A DNA stretch of 64,000 nucleotides, taken from assembly GCF_000968685.2 (NCBI RefSeq), contig NZ_LAKD02000121.1, positions 1 to 64,000 on the forward strand, read 5' to 3'. Position numbers and translations under genes: made by a program. Under the pieces are notes generated by a model that saw only the letters and a program-made list of their open reading frames with translations, searched no databases and was not told the origin of the DNA. Positions 50,797-59,042 of this stretch are shown in pieces. Numbering within the stretch: the first letter of the stretch is position 1; every line of letters begins with the position of its first letter. The DNA is from Streptomyces antioxidans (lineage in GTDB: Bacteria; Actinomycetota; Actinomycetes; Streptomycetales; Streptomycetaceae).

Positions 50797-51477
50797 GTGG
50801 TGCGAGAGCGGCGGGCAGCACGGGATGGCCGCCGGGCCCGGGAGTTCGAGGCATTCGTCGCGGGCGCGGGTGGCCGACTGCTGCATGCGGCCACGCTGCT
50901 CACGGCGGAGCCGACGGGGGACACCGAAGCCGCCGAGCGCCTGCTGACCGCCGCGCTCGCGCGCACGTACGCCCGCTGGGACCGGCTGCGCGGCGAGGAC
51001 CCGTACGACCACACCCGCCGTACGCTGGCCGCCCTCTTCGCCCACCGGGGCCACCGCTACCGCCGCCCGCGCGGCGGCACCCTGGCCCGGCTCACCCCGC
51101 AGGAGCGGCTGGTGCTGGTGCTGCGGCTGTACGAGGGGGTCGCGGAGGAGCAGACGGCGGCGGCGCTGGGGCTCCCGGTCGAACGGGTCCGGGCGATCTG
51201 CACCCGTGCGGTCACGGCGATGCGCAGCGCGGCGCACCGGCGCGGCACGACCGGAACACGACCGTCCGCCGGAACGCCACACTCCGCCGGAACGCCACCG
51301 TCCAACGGCACTACCGGCACCGGCGTTACGGGCACCGGCATTACCGGTGGTGTCACCGGCCGCCGGGCGGCCACCGGCGGGACGGGGGCAAAAGCCCAGG
51401 CCGGGGCGGGGGCCGGAGCCGACACCGGGCCCCAGGCCCAGGCCGGATCCGGAGCCGACGCTGGAGCCGCCCCATGA
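50797..51477 (+). CDS. sigma-factor-like protein with low-complexity tail
   Basis: The 226-aa protein resembles extracytoplasmic-function sigma factors in layout: an N-terminal helical region (FEAFVAGAGGRLLHAATLLTAE) in place of region 2 and a region 4-like segment LTPQERLVLVLRLYEGVAEEQTAAALGLPVERVRAICTRAVTAMR at about 100-145. From residue 148 on it is repetitive (GTxxSAGTP, TGTGVTGTGITGG, AGAGAGADTG), from short tandem DNA repeats. It is coupled by a 4-bp overlap to the next small membrane gene, which may regulate it. True sigma activity is uncertain. Confidence 0.75.
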   Translation: MVRERRAARDGRRAREFEAFVAGAGGRLLHAATLLTAEPTGDTEAAERLLTAALARTYARWDRLRGEDPYDHTRRTLAALFAHRGHRYRRPRGGTLARLTPQERLVLVLRLYEGVAEEQTAAALGLPVERVRAICTRAVTAMRSAAHRRGTTGTRPSAGTPHSAGTPPSNGTTGTGVTGTGITGGVTGRRAATGGTGAKAQAGAGAGADTGPQAQAGSGADAGAAP

Positions 51478-51728
51478 GCTTCCCGGACCGCAAGGAGACC
51501 GAGGTCCGCCGCATGCTGGAGGGCGCGCACCCGGCACTGCCGCCGGATCTCGCGGGCCGGGCGGCCGAACGGGGGCGGCGGATGCTCCACCGCCACCAAG
51601 TGGTGCGCACGATCGGCTGGCTGCTACTGCTCGCCGCGGTCATCGCGTTCGGCGTCTGGGCGGCGATCGTCGAACCGTGGGCCGCGCCGCCGCCCACCGA
51701 CACCACCCCTCCCCTCGAGGGATGGTGA
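51474..51728 (+). CDS. small single-span membrane protein, possible anti-sigma partner
   Basis: The 84-aa protein has a soluble N-terminal part (DRKETEVRRMLEGAHPALPPDLAGRAAERGRRML) and one membrane helix (IGWLLLLAAVIAFGVWAAIVE at about 46-66) with a short outer tail. Its ATG overlaps the stop of the sigma-like gene by 4 bp. The layout is like a truncated anti-sigma factor without the zinc motif. Function is inferred only from position. Confidence 0.75.
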   Translation: MSFPDRKETEVRRMLEGAHPALPPDLAGRAAERGRRMLHRHQVVRTIGWLLLLAAVIAFGVWAAIVEPWAAPPPTDTTPPLEGW

Positions 51729-51797
51729 CCACCCTTCCCTAGGGGTGGACACCACCCTCAAAAGTCCACAGCTCAGGCATCAGCCCACAGCTGGCCG

Positions 51798-52961
51798 TCA
51801 GCCCAGAGCCTGCCCCAGATCCATCAGCAGATCGTCCACCGACTCGATGCCCACCGACAGCCGTACGAGATCGGCGGGCACCTCGAGCGCCGAGCCCGCC
51901 ACCGAGGCGTGGGTCATCCGCCCCGGGTGCTCGATCAGCGACTCGACGCCACCGAGGGACTCCCCCAGCGTGAACAGCCGCGCCCGGTCGCACACCTCGA
52001 CCGCCGCCTCCTCGCCGCCCGCGACCCGGAACGACACCATGCCGCCGAAGGACCGCATCTGCTTGGCCGCGATCTCGTGCCCCGCGTGCTCCGGCAGCCC
52101 CGGGTAGTAGACCCGGGTCACCTTGGGGTGCGCGGTGAGCATCTCCGCGATCCGGGTGGCGTTCGCGCTGTGCCGGTCCATCCGGACGGCGAGGGTCTTG
52201 ATGCCGCGCATCACCAGCCAGGAGTCGAAGGGCCCGGCGATGGCGCCCATCGCGTTCTGGTGGAAGGCGAGTTCATCACCGAGGCCGGGGTCGGAGACGA
52301 TCAGCGCACCGCCGACGACGTCCGAGTGCCCGCCCATGTACTTGGTGGTGGAGTGCACCACGACGTCCGCGCCGAGGGCGAGCGGCTGCTGGAGGTAGGG
52401 GCTGGCGAAGGTGTTGTCCACCACCAGGCGCGCCCCCGCGGTGCGGGCGACATCGGCGACGGCGGCGATGTCGGTGATGCCGAGCAGCGGGTTGCTCGGC
52501 GTCTCGACCCAGATCACCTTCGTACGGGGGCGGAGCGCGGCCCGTACCGCCGCCGGGTCGGAGCTGTCGGCGACCGACCACTCCACGCCCCAGCGCTCCA
52601 CGACCTTCGCGAACAGCCGGAACGTACCGCCGTACGCGTCGTTCGGGATCACGACATGGTCGCCCGGCACCAGGAGCGTGCGCAGCAGGCAGTCCTCGGC
52701 GGCGAGGCCCGAGGCGAAGGCCAGGCCGCGGCGGCCACCCTCCAGCGCCGCCAGGTTCTCCTCGAGCGCGGTGCGGGTGGGGTTGGCGGAACGGCTGTAC
52801 TCATAGCCGCCCCGCAGGCCCCCCACACCGTCCTGCTTGTAGGTGGAGACCTGGTAGATCGGGGGGACGACGGCGCCGGTGAGGGAGTCCGCCTCCTGGC
52901 CCGCGTGGATGGCGAGGGTCTCGAAACTCTGAGGGTGCCCCTGGGGGTGCTGGTGGCTCAT
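51798..52961 (-). CDS. metB: cystathionine gamma-synthase / gamma-lyase family enzyme
   Basis: The 387-aa enzyme has all trans-sulfuration family motifs: ETLAIHAGQEADSLTGAVVPPIYQVSTY, Y-E-Y-S-R-S-A-N-P-T-R, VVDNTFASPYLQQPLALGADVVVHSTTKYMGGHSDVVGG with the PLP lysine in T-T-K-Y, and E-S-L-G-G-V-E-S-L-I-E-H-P near the end. It joins O-acyl-homoserine and cysteine to cystathionine, or runs the lyase reaction; the sequence alone does not separate these. Start ATG 52961 matches the family. A 22-bp repeat array lies 42 bp upstream. Confidence 0.93.
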   Translation of the reverse strand: MSHQHPQGHPQSFETLAIHAGQEADSLTGAVVPPIYQVSTYKQDGVGGLRGGYEYSRSANPTRTALEENLAALEGGRRGLAFASGLAAEDCLLRTLLVPGDHVVIPNDAYGGTFRLFAKVVERWGVEWSVADSSDPAAVRAALRPRTKVIWVETPSNPLLGITDIAAVADVARTAGARLVVDNTFASPYLQQPLALGADVVVHSTTKYMGGHSDVVGGALIVSDPGLGDELAFHQNAMGAIAGPFDSWLVMRGIKTLAVRMDRHSANATRIAEMLTAHPKVTRVYYPGLPEHAGHEIAAKQMRSFGGMVSFRVAGGEEAAVEVCDRARLFTLGESLGGVESLIEHPGRMTHASVAGSALEVPADLVRLSVGIESVDDLLMDLGQALG

Positions 52962-53002
52962 GGGCCCGAGCGTAACGCCCGACGCGCCCGTGGCCGGATT
53001 CA

Positions 53003-53134
53003 ACGACCGCAGGGGCACACGGGAACGACCGCGGAGGCGCATGGGAACGACCGCAGGGGCACATGGCCACGACCCCAAGGGGGCATGGCCACGACCCCAG
53101 GGGCACATCGGAACGACCGCGGAGGCGCATAGGC
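53003..53134. repeat. six-unit 22-bp tandem repeat upstream of metB
   Basis: Units begin at 53003, 53025, 53047, 53069, 53091 and 53113, each starting ACGACC and ending in a variant of GGCACATGG. The array fills the gap between divergent metB and the next gene. Confidence 0.93.
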
Positions 53135-53192
53135 TGGACCACAAGCCGTTCCGCACCACAAGCCGTTACGGGCCTTCACACGGGGACACCTC

Positions 53193-54290
53193 ATGGAGCT
53201 TCTGATCTTCCTCATCGCCATCGTCATGATCGGCGGGCTGATCGTCGTACCGGCCGTACGGCGGTTGCGCGGAGGCCACGGGGCCGTGCAGGGCGCGATG
53301 CGCGCCTCGGACCCGCAGGAGTACGGCTTCGTCCCGCGCGAGCGGCTGGACGTACGGCTGCCCGGCCCGGACCAGCAGCTGATCGACGCGCTGGAGGAGG
53401 TCCAGGCCCGGCAGGACTGGCAGCCCGCCGCCCGTCTGCTCGCCCTCACCGAGGCCACCTCGGAGCTGCGCTGGCAGCGGGTGCAGACGCTGGCCGGGGC
53501 GGCGGCCTTCGAGCTCGCCCAGGCCCCCGGCCAGGGCGGCATGTGGCTGCGCACCTGGCGGGTGGCGGCCCCCGAGGACCCGGGCGCGGCGGCGGTGCAC
53601 GCGGAGTTCCTGGTCCGCCAGGCGCTGCTCGACCCGTCCTCGCAGGACTTCCGGATGATCCTGGAGGAGGCCAAGGACGTCTGCCACGAGGCGGCCCGGC
53701 TGGCCCCGGAGGACCCGGTGCCGCACATCATCGAGCTCGGCGTGGCCCGCGGGCTGCCCTACCGGCAGGCCGACTTCGAGGAGCTGTGGGCCAAGGTCAC
53801 CAAGCTCGCCCCGCACCACATGGGCGCCCATCTGGCCGCCCTCCACTACTGGTGCGAGAAGTGGCACGGCTCCCAGGACCGTGCCGACGCCTTCACCCAC
53901 GCGGCCGCCGCCTCCGCCCCCGCGAAGAGCCTGCTGCCCGCCCTCCCCCTCTTCGGCGTCTTCGAGCACCTGCCGGAGGCCAACCTCGTACGCACCCTCT
54001 ACCGCAGCGAGGTGATCACGAAGGCGATGGAGGGCGCCCTCTACGCCGTCCGCCAGGCCCCCGCCGACCACCCGGTGCTGCCGCACGTCCGCCACCTGCT
54101 GGTCTTCTTCCTGGTCCGCGCGGAGCGCTACGCGGAGGCCCTGGAGCAGCTGCGCCATGTGGACGGCCACGTGGGCGCGGTCCCGTGGTCGTACGGGGCG
54201 GACCCGGCGGCCGAGTACACGGTCTACCGGGCGCTGGCGGTGGCGGGCTGGGAGGGCGGCGGCGGCACACCGGCGACGCTGCCGCGGTGA
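53193..54290 (+). CDS. membrane-anchored helical-repeat protein, unknown
   Basis: The 365-aa protein starts with a membrane helix (ELLIFLIAIVMIGGLIVVPAV at 2-22) and continues as a mostly helical protein with TPR-like segments (WQPAARLLALTEATSEL, ERYAEALEQLRHVDGH). Conserved Trp/His-rich part near 205-225 (HMGAHLAALHYWCEKWHGSQDRA). I do not recognise a named family, though such proteins are common in Streptomyces. It lies divergent from metB and upstream of msrA. Confidence 0.8.
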   Translation: MELLIFLIAIVMIGGLIVVPAVRRLRGGHGAVQGAMRASDPQEYGFVPRERLDVRLPGPDQQLIDALEEVQARQDWQPAARLLALTEATSELRWQRVQTLAGAAAFELAQAPGQGGMWLRTWRVAAPEDPGAAAVHAEFLVRQALLDPSSQDFRMILEEAKDVCHEAARLAPEDPVPHIIELGVARGLPYRQADFEELWAKVTKLAPHHMGAHLAALHYWCEKWHGSQDRADAFTHAAAASAPAKSLLPALPLFGVFEHLPEANLVRTLYRSEVITKAMEGALYAVRQAPADHPVLPHVRHLLVFFLVRAERYAEALEQLRHVDGHVGAVPWSYGADPAAEYTVYRALAVAGWEGGGGTPATLPR

Positions 54291-54455
54291 CGCGGTGGCG
54301 GTGACGCGGCGGTGACGCGGTGGCGTCCATGAGCGCCAGCGCCCCGGAATTCCCGCACCCCCCAACCCGTTGACGTAAGGGCGCCGCGACTCGTATCCGA
54401 CCAAGACGACGAAGGACGTGGCAGCCCCCGTACCCGTCCCGCGAGGAGCCCGAAG

Positions 54456-55142
54456 ATGCTGTTCAGCCGCCAGAGGAACCACCTCCCCACCGCCGAGGAG
54501 GCGCTGAAGGGCCGCCCCGAACCGGGCTTCCGCGTCCCCGCCCGCCACACGGTCCTCGGCAACCCCCTGACCGGCCCGTACCCGGAGGGCCTGGTCGTCG
54601 CCGACTTCGGCCTGGGCTGCTTCTGGGGCGCGGAGCGGAAGTTCTGGCAGACCCCGGGCGTGTGGACCACGCTCGTCGGCTACCAGGGCGGCCACACCGA
54701 GAACCCCACCTACGAGGAGGTCTGCAGCGGCCTCACCGGCCACACCGAGGCCGTCCGCGTCGTCTTCGACCCGACGATCACCTCGTACGCGGCCCTCCTG
54801 AAGGTCTTCTGGGAGTCCCACGACCCCACCCAGGGCTTCCGCCAGGGCAACGACGTCGGCACCCAATACCGCTCGGCGATCTACGCCCACTCCCCCGAGC
54901 AGCAGTCCGAGGCCGAGTCCTCCCGCGCCGCCTACCAGTCCGTCCTGACCGGCTCCGGCTACGGCGAGATCACCACCGAAATCCTCCCCGCGGGCCCCTT
55001 CTACCCGGCCGAGCCCTACCACCAGCAGTACCTGGACAAGAACCCCGCCGGCTACTGCGGCATCGGCGGCACGGGCGTCAAGCTAAGTGACCCGTCCGAT
55101 GGCGGATCCTGCCCGACGGGAATCGCTCCGGCTGGTGACTGA
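54456..55142 (+). CDS. msrA: peptide-methionine (S)-S-oxide reductase with replaced C-terminus
   Basis: The 228-aa enzyme has the MsrA motif G-C-F-W-G-A-E (catalytic Cys55), GYQGGHTENPTYEEVCSGLTGHTEAV and H-D-P-T-Q, and repairs oxidised methionine in proteins. Residues to G-Y-C-G-I-G-G-T-G-V (Cys201 is one resolving cysteine) are native. The last 20 residues, with S-C-P-T-G-I-A-P-A-G-D (Cys219), come from inserted DNA; the original ending, G-G-T-G-V-S-C-P-I-G-V-A-P-A-D-G, lies 1 kb downstream at 56098-56148. The substitute keeps the second resolving cysteine and so probably keeps activity. Confidence 0.95.
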   Translation: MLFSRQRNHLPTAEEALKGRPEPGFRVPARHTVLGNPLTGPYPEGLVVADFGLGCFWGAERKFWQTPGVWTTLVGYQGGHTENPTYEEVCSGLTGHTEAVRVVFDPTITSYAALLKVFWESHDPTQGFRQGNDVGTQYRSAIYAHSPEQQSEAESSRAAYQSVLTGSGYGEITTEILPAGPFYPAEPYHQQYLDKNPAGYCGIGGTGVKLSDPSDGGSCPTGIAPAGD

Positions 55143-55441
55143 GGGGACGCTCCTCCCGGCGACGCGACAGCGATGCCGAGGCGCTCCTCCCACCCGGTAC
55201 GCCGCACCAGCAGGTGCCGGGGCGCTGGTCTTCACGCAGGACGGGCACCTGTCACGCCTGGAGACCTGCTCCGAGGCCGACGCCCCGCTCACCGCATGGC
55301 CGGAGCCCCACTTCGCGGAGCACTCGGACACTGTCGCCGCCAAAGGCCGAGAGGCGCGCCCTCACTCGTTCGGGCGATGCGATCGGGCTCGCACTCGATA
55401 CGCTGCTCCCAGGGATCAGAATCTCGCCCATGGGAGCAGCA

Positions 55442-55795
55442 ATGACCACCTCCGCTACTGGGCAGCCACTCATCCCTCAGCCGCCTGCCACTGTCACGGC
55501 CCTTCGCCAGGCCGTCGCGCAGATCGCCCCCGCCGCTCTTCCCGCCTTCACGCGGGAGCTGGATCAGGCCGCCGACCAGTCCCGGCATGCCTCCGACCTG
55601 GCCCCTCTCCAGCGGTTCATCGCCCAGTGGGCCGTCTACGTCCACATTCAGCGGCAGCCGAACATCGCGAAAGAGTTCCGTCGCTGGGAGGACGCTGCCG
55701 AGACAGGCGACGCGACGCAGGCCCGACGTGCCGCGTCCGCAATCGGCAAGATCCTGGACGACGCACATGCCGCGCTCGGGCTCCCATCTCGATGA
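55442..55795 (+). CDS. DUF6247-like small protein, possible antitoxin
   Basis: The 117-aa protein has the layout of DUF6247 proteins: G-Q-P-L-I-P-Q-P-P-A-T-V-T-A-L-R-Q-A-V, then AALPAFTRELDQAADQ and a helical APLQRFIAQWAVYVHIQRQP segment. GGGAG lies 5 bases before the ATG. Its stop overlaps the start of the next gene (ATGA), which looks like a RelE/ParE-type toxin, so it is plausibly the antitoxin of a pair. Confidence 0.65.
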   Translation: MTTSATGQPLIPQPPATVTALRQAVAQIAPAALPAFTRELDQAADQSRHASDLAPLQRFIAQWAVYVHIQRQPNIAKEFRRWEDAAETGDATQARRAASAIGKILDDAHAALGLPSR

Positions 55796-56065
55796 GCGTC
55801 GGCTGGCGCTGGGAGTACGACCCTGATCATGCTCACGTGGCAGGCGGCATCCCCGCTCACGTGGTGACCGAAGTGGAGCGTCTCGCCGGGCAACTGGTCG
55901 ACCTGCCCGACATGGGCGTCGATGTCAGCGACTACGGCAACGGCCCGCGGGCCCGGGGGGATACGCCGCATGGACGCGGCAGGCGGCTATTTCTTCTTCC
56001 TGGTGGCACCACGAGACCAACTGATCGTGATCGTCCGCATCATGCCACCGTTCCAAGACCTCTAG
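55792..56065 (+). pseudogene. frameshifted RelE/ParE-like toxin gene
   Basis: The frame from ATG 55792 gives SVGWRWEYDPDHAHVAGGIP and VEVERLAGQLVDLP-like residues up to DVSDYGNGP. After the G-run near 55957-55962 the sensible frame changes by one: G-G-Y-F-F-F-L-V-A-P-R-D-Q-L-I-V-I-V-R-I to a TAG at 56063. Both parts together look like a small ParE/RelE-fold toxin. The shift in a homopolymer may be inactivation or phase variation. Confidence 0.6.
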
Positions 56066-56097
56066 ACGGGCGCCGGGGCACATGGCAACACAGGCTC

Positions 56098-56148
56098 GGC
56101 GGCACGGGCGTGAGCTGTCCCATCGGGGTGGCCCCGGCCGACGGCTGA
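56098..56148 (+). pseudogene. displaced native msrA tail
   Basis: This encodes G-G-T-G-V-S-C-P-I-G-V-A-P-A-D-G and a TGA, the expected end of a streptomycete MsrA, now cut off from its gene by the inserted element. Confidence 0.85.
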
Positions 56149-56416
56149 GGCTCAGCGCCGACCGGTACCTTCCCTCATCAAGGACTGAGGCCGCCGCGCG
56201 GACTGACCGTCCGGGGCGGTGTCGGGTACGAAATCTGAACGTACCTGTTACAAACTGCGCGAAGCCACCGCGCGACCAGCCACGCTCGTCCCGTATGCGA
56301 CGGATCCGCGCCGTTCACACCTTCGACTTGATTATGCGTCACTTGCGTCACCCGCCGACCCATGCACTACCTTCCGCCGGAGCACCGACCACGCACGGCA
56401 CCAAACGGAGGAAACC

Positions 56417-56809
56417 ATGGGGAACCCACGCCGGATATCTGCATCGCTGGCCGTCGCGGCCGCCATCGGCCTTACCGGCTCGGCGCTCGCGACCACTCCC
56501 GCCGCCGCCCAGGCCGCCGGCTCCAACATCTTCATCAACACCGATCGGGCCGGTTCCTACTTCCTGCACAACGGGGACAAGGTGACCGTCGTCGACCACG
56601 CGAGCGACGGGTACAGCGTCCAGGCCGTCCTGGAGTGGTACACGGGAGGCAGCGGCTGGGACGAACTTCGCGTCCATGCCACGCACAAGGGGGATGTGGA
56701 CTCCGCCCACTGGAACCTCAAGGAGGGCAAGGCCGTCAAGCTCCAGATGTGCTACGTCAAGGGCGGGCTGGCAGTGAAGTGCAGCGCATGGCACAAGGGC
56801 CGCGCCTGA
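56417..56809 (+). CDS. small secreted protein, unknown
   Basis: The 130-aa product has a Sec signal peptide (ISASLAVAAAIGLTGSALATTPAAAQA, cut likely after AQA near residue 33). The mature part of about 97 residues is beta-rich with two cysteines (C-Y-V-K-G-G-L-A-V-K-C), probably one disulfide. GGAGGA precedes the ATG at good spacing. The family is unknown to me; layout resembles small exported structural or inhibitor proteins. Confidence 0.8.
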   Translation: MGNPRRISASLAVAAAIGLTGSALATTPAAAQAAGSNIFINTDRAGSYFLHNGDKVTVVDHASDGYSVQAVLEWYTGGSGWDELRVHATHKGDVDSAHWNLKEGKAVKLQMCYVKGGLAVKCSAWHKGRA

Positions 56810-56939
56810 CCGGGCGTCTTCGCGGCGGGCCCGTACCGGCGGTCACCGGCACGGGCCCAGCGGCCCGGCGGCCCAGCGGCCCGGTGGGCCGCCAGCGGTT
56901 ACGGACGGGCGGCGCGGCCATGCCAGGCCCAGCAGCGGG

Positions 56940-57354
56940 CTACTGTCCCGCCGGACCGACCGCGGCGACGCCGTCGATCTCGACGAGCACGCCATCGCGT
57001 ACGAGTCGCGTGACCACCGTGGTCCGGGCGGGCAGCGGAGAGCGATCGGCGAAGAACTCCGCGTACACGCGGTTGAAGGCGGCGAAGTGGCCGCGGTCGC
57101 TGAGGTAGCAGGTGCACTTGACGATCAGGTCCCTGCCGCTACCAGCCGCGACGAAGACCGCGACGAGATTGCGCAGAACCTGCCGCGCCTGATCATCGAA
57201 GTCGGTCCGGTATCTCGTGGGTAACGGGGTCGAGCGGCCCCTGCCCGGAGGTGAAGACCAGATCACCGGCCCTGACGGCCTGGGACAGCGGGGGCTCCGT
57301 GCCGTCGGGGAAGCGCACGAAGGGGGCGTTCTCGGTATGGATGCCTTCGATCAT
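56940..57354 (-). pseudogene. frameshifted second RidA-family gene
   Basis: From ATG 57354 the frame reads MIEGIHTENAPFVRFPDG, L-V-F-T-S-G-Q-G-P-L-D-P-V-T-H-E-I and then hits a stop near 57193. A one-base shift near 57210 restores the family: D-F-D-D-Q-A-R-Q-V-L-R-N-L, KCTCYLSDRGHFAAFNRVYAEFF and a final L-V-E-I-D-G-V-A-A-V. Both halves are well conserved, so the break is recent or a sequencing error. Confidence 0.75.
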
Positions 57355-57420
57355 GGAGGCATTCTCCATCGCCCATAAAGGCGCTCTCCATCGCCCATGG
57401 AGGCGTTCTCCATCGCCCGC
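57355..57420. repeat. three-unit 22-bp tandem repeat upstream of ridA-like gene
   Basis: Units at 57355, 57377 and 57399 share GGAGGC.TTCTCCATCGCCC. They begin directly at the start codon of the leftward ridA-like gene and cover its leader. Confidence 0.9.
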
Positions 57421-57548
57421 CGATCCGCCCTCCCTCGGCTCCGCACGCCGGTCACGGCCACCCCCACCGGACGGATAGCCCGGAAGGGGGATAATGGGGC
57501 ATTACGGGCACAGCGGTGGAGCGTGGAGCGGGCAAGAGGCGGTGGCCG

Positions 57549-59042
57549 ATGACGGACGGCGGCAGCGGGGGTACCTGGGGCCGCGCCCCGGCACAGCTGA
57601 GCCAGTTGCTGGGTCTCGTGGAGGCCGCGCTCTTCGACGAGCGCGACAGGTCCGCCTTCCTTGAGGAGACCGCCCGGCGGCTGGGCGCGTCGCTCCATCA
57701 CGGCCGTACCGTCCGTGCGCTCGTCGAGATGGTGATCCCGAAACTGGCGGACGCGTCCGTGGTCGTCCTGCCCGCGAGCGGACGGCGTACGCACTGGCAC
57801 CGGGCGGGTCCGGGCGATGCCAGGTCCGCCGGGGAGGTGGCGGTCGCAACGCTCGAGCGGGTGCCCAAGGTCGCGGACGCGCTCTACGGCCTCCAGCCGC
57901 GCCCCGCCGTCATACGCCCCCGCGAGATGGCCGCGCTCGACGACGTCATGCCCGGTGAGCTGGTTCGCGGCGAGGAGGCGCTGGTGGTCCAGCTCGCCGC
58001 GGGCGGCGTACCGGCCGGTGCGCTGATCATGCTGCGCGGCCCGGAGCGCCCCCGTTTCGATGACGCGGACATCGAGCTGGCGCACGAGTTCGCCGTGAGG
58101 GCCGGACTCGCGCTGGCGACGGCGGCGCTCTACTCGCAGCAGGCCCACACCATCGCCGTCCTGCAGGCCAGCATGGCTCCGGAGCCGCTGCCGGTGGCCG
58201 ACGGCCTCAGGCTCGGCGCCGCCTACCGGCCGGCCGCGGAGGCCCTGCGCATCAGCGGCGACTACTACCACGTGGCCCCCTGCCCCGCGGGCGGGGTCAC
58301 GTTCTTCTTCGGCGATGTGTCCGGCAAGGGTGCGGAGGCCGCGGTGCTGGCGGGGCAGATACGGCAGAGCCTGCGCACCCTTGCCAAGGTCAAGAGGGGG
58401 CCCGATCCCCTGGGTGACCTGCGGCTGCTCAATGACCTCGTGATCAGCGCCGGGCACCGCTTCACGACCCTGGTCACGGGCTCCGCGCGGCCTTGCGACG
58501 ACGGCTCGGTACAGGTGGAGATCGCGAGCGGCGGCCACCTCTCCCCGCTCGTGCTCCGTGGCGACGGAAGGGTGACGGAGATCGTCTGCGGGGGCATGCT
58601 GGTCGGGGCGGTGCCCGATCCCAGTTTCGGCCGCAGGGAGATCCGCCTCGGACCCGGTGAGCTGATGCTTCTCTACAGCGACGGGCTCACCGAGGCACGG
58701 GGCGGGATGAGCGGGCGGGAGATATACGGCGACGAACGCCTCGTCGACGCGCTGGCAGGCTGTGTCGGCATGCAGGCGCCGTCGGTCGCCGAGCGGCTGG
58801 AGCTCCTCACGACCGAATGGCTCGCCGGCCGCCCGCACGACGACATCTCCGTCCTCACGCTTCAAGCACCTCCACGAACGCTTCCAGCGCCTCCCCGGCA
58901 TGGCTCACCATCGCACCATCAGCCCGGGAGCCCCGGCGCCCCCGGCGGCCCCGGCGGCCCCCGCGGCCCCCGCGGCCCCGGCGGATCGGCGGGCGAGGGC
59001 CCCGGCGGGCCCGCGAGCACCAGGGAGCCCGGGAGCCCATGA
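57549..59042 (+). CDS. PP2C-type (SpoIIE) phosphatase with GAF domain and collagen-like tail
   Basis: The 497-aa protein has a GAF-like sensor region (about 40-200), a linker, and the SpoIIE/RsbU phosphatase domain (about 215-430) with S-G-D-Y-Y, F-F-G-D-V-S-G-K-G-A near 252-261, S-G-G-H, Y-S-D-G-L-T-E-A and R-P-H-D-D-I-S-V-L. Such phosphatases act on anti-anti-sigma factors and bind two metals through these Asp residues. The tail from about 450 is a Gly-x-y repeat (GSPGAPGGPGGPRGPRGPGG), collagen-like. It overlaps the next gene by 4 bp. ATG 57549 is the likely start; a GTG 11 codons upstream is in frame. Confidence 0.9.
   Translation: MTDGGSGGTWGRAPAQLSQLLGLVEAALFDERDRSAFLEETARRLGASLHHGRTVRALVEMVIPKLADASVVVLPASGRRTHWHRAGPGDARSAGEVAVATLERVPKVADALYGLQPRPAVIRPREMAALDDVMPGELVRGEEALVVQLAAGGVPAGALIMLRGPERPRFDDADIELAHEFAVRAGLALATAALYSQQAHTIAVLQASMAPEPLPVADGLRLGAAYRPAAEALRISGDYYHVAPCPAGGVTFFFGDVSGKGAEAAVLAGQIRQSLRTLAKVKRGPDPLGDLRLLNDLVISAGHRFTTLVTGSARPCDDGSVQVEIASGGHLSPLVLRGDGRVTEIVCGGMLVGAVPDPSFGRREIRLGPGELMLLYSDGLTEARGGMSGREIYGDERLVDALAGCVGMQAPSVAERLELLTTEWLAGRPHDDISVLTLQAPPRTLPAPPRHGSPSHHQPGSPGAPGGPGGPRGPRGPGGSAGEGPGGPASTREPGSP

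Larger units (their letters stand above)
55063..56111. mobile_element. ~1-kb remnant integrative element in the 3' end of msrA
   Basis: The 16-base string TCGGCGGCACGGGCGT occurs at 55063-55078 inside msrA and again at 56096-56111, where it leads into the native msrA tail. The DNA between them carries a replacement msrA tail, a fragment of another gene (a readable GALVFTQDGHLSRLE segment near 55225), a DUF6247-type gene and a broken toxin-like gene. No integrase is left. Confidence 0.75.

Noticed and set aside
49951..53134. 22-bp arrays as a CRISPR
   Set aside because: Units are directly adjacent with no unique spacers, and no cas gene is near.
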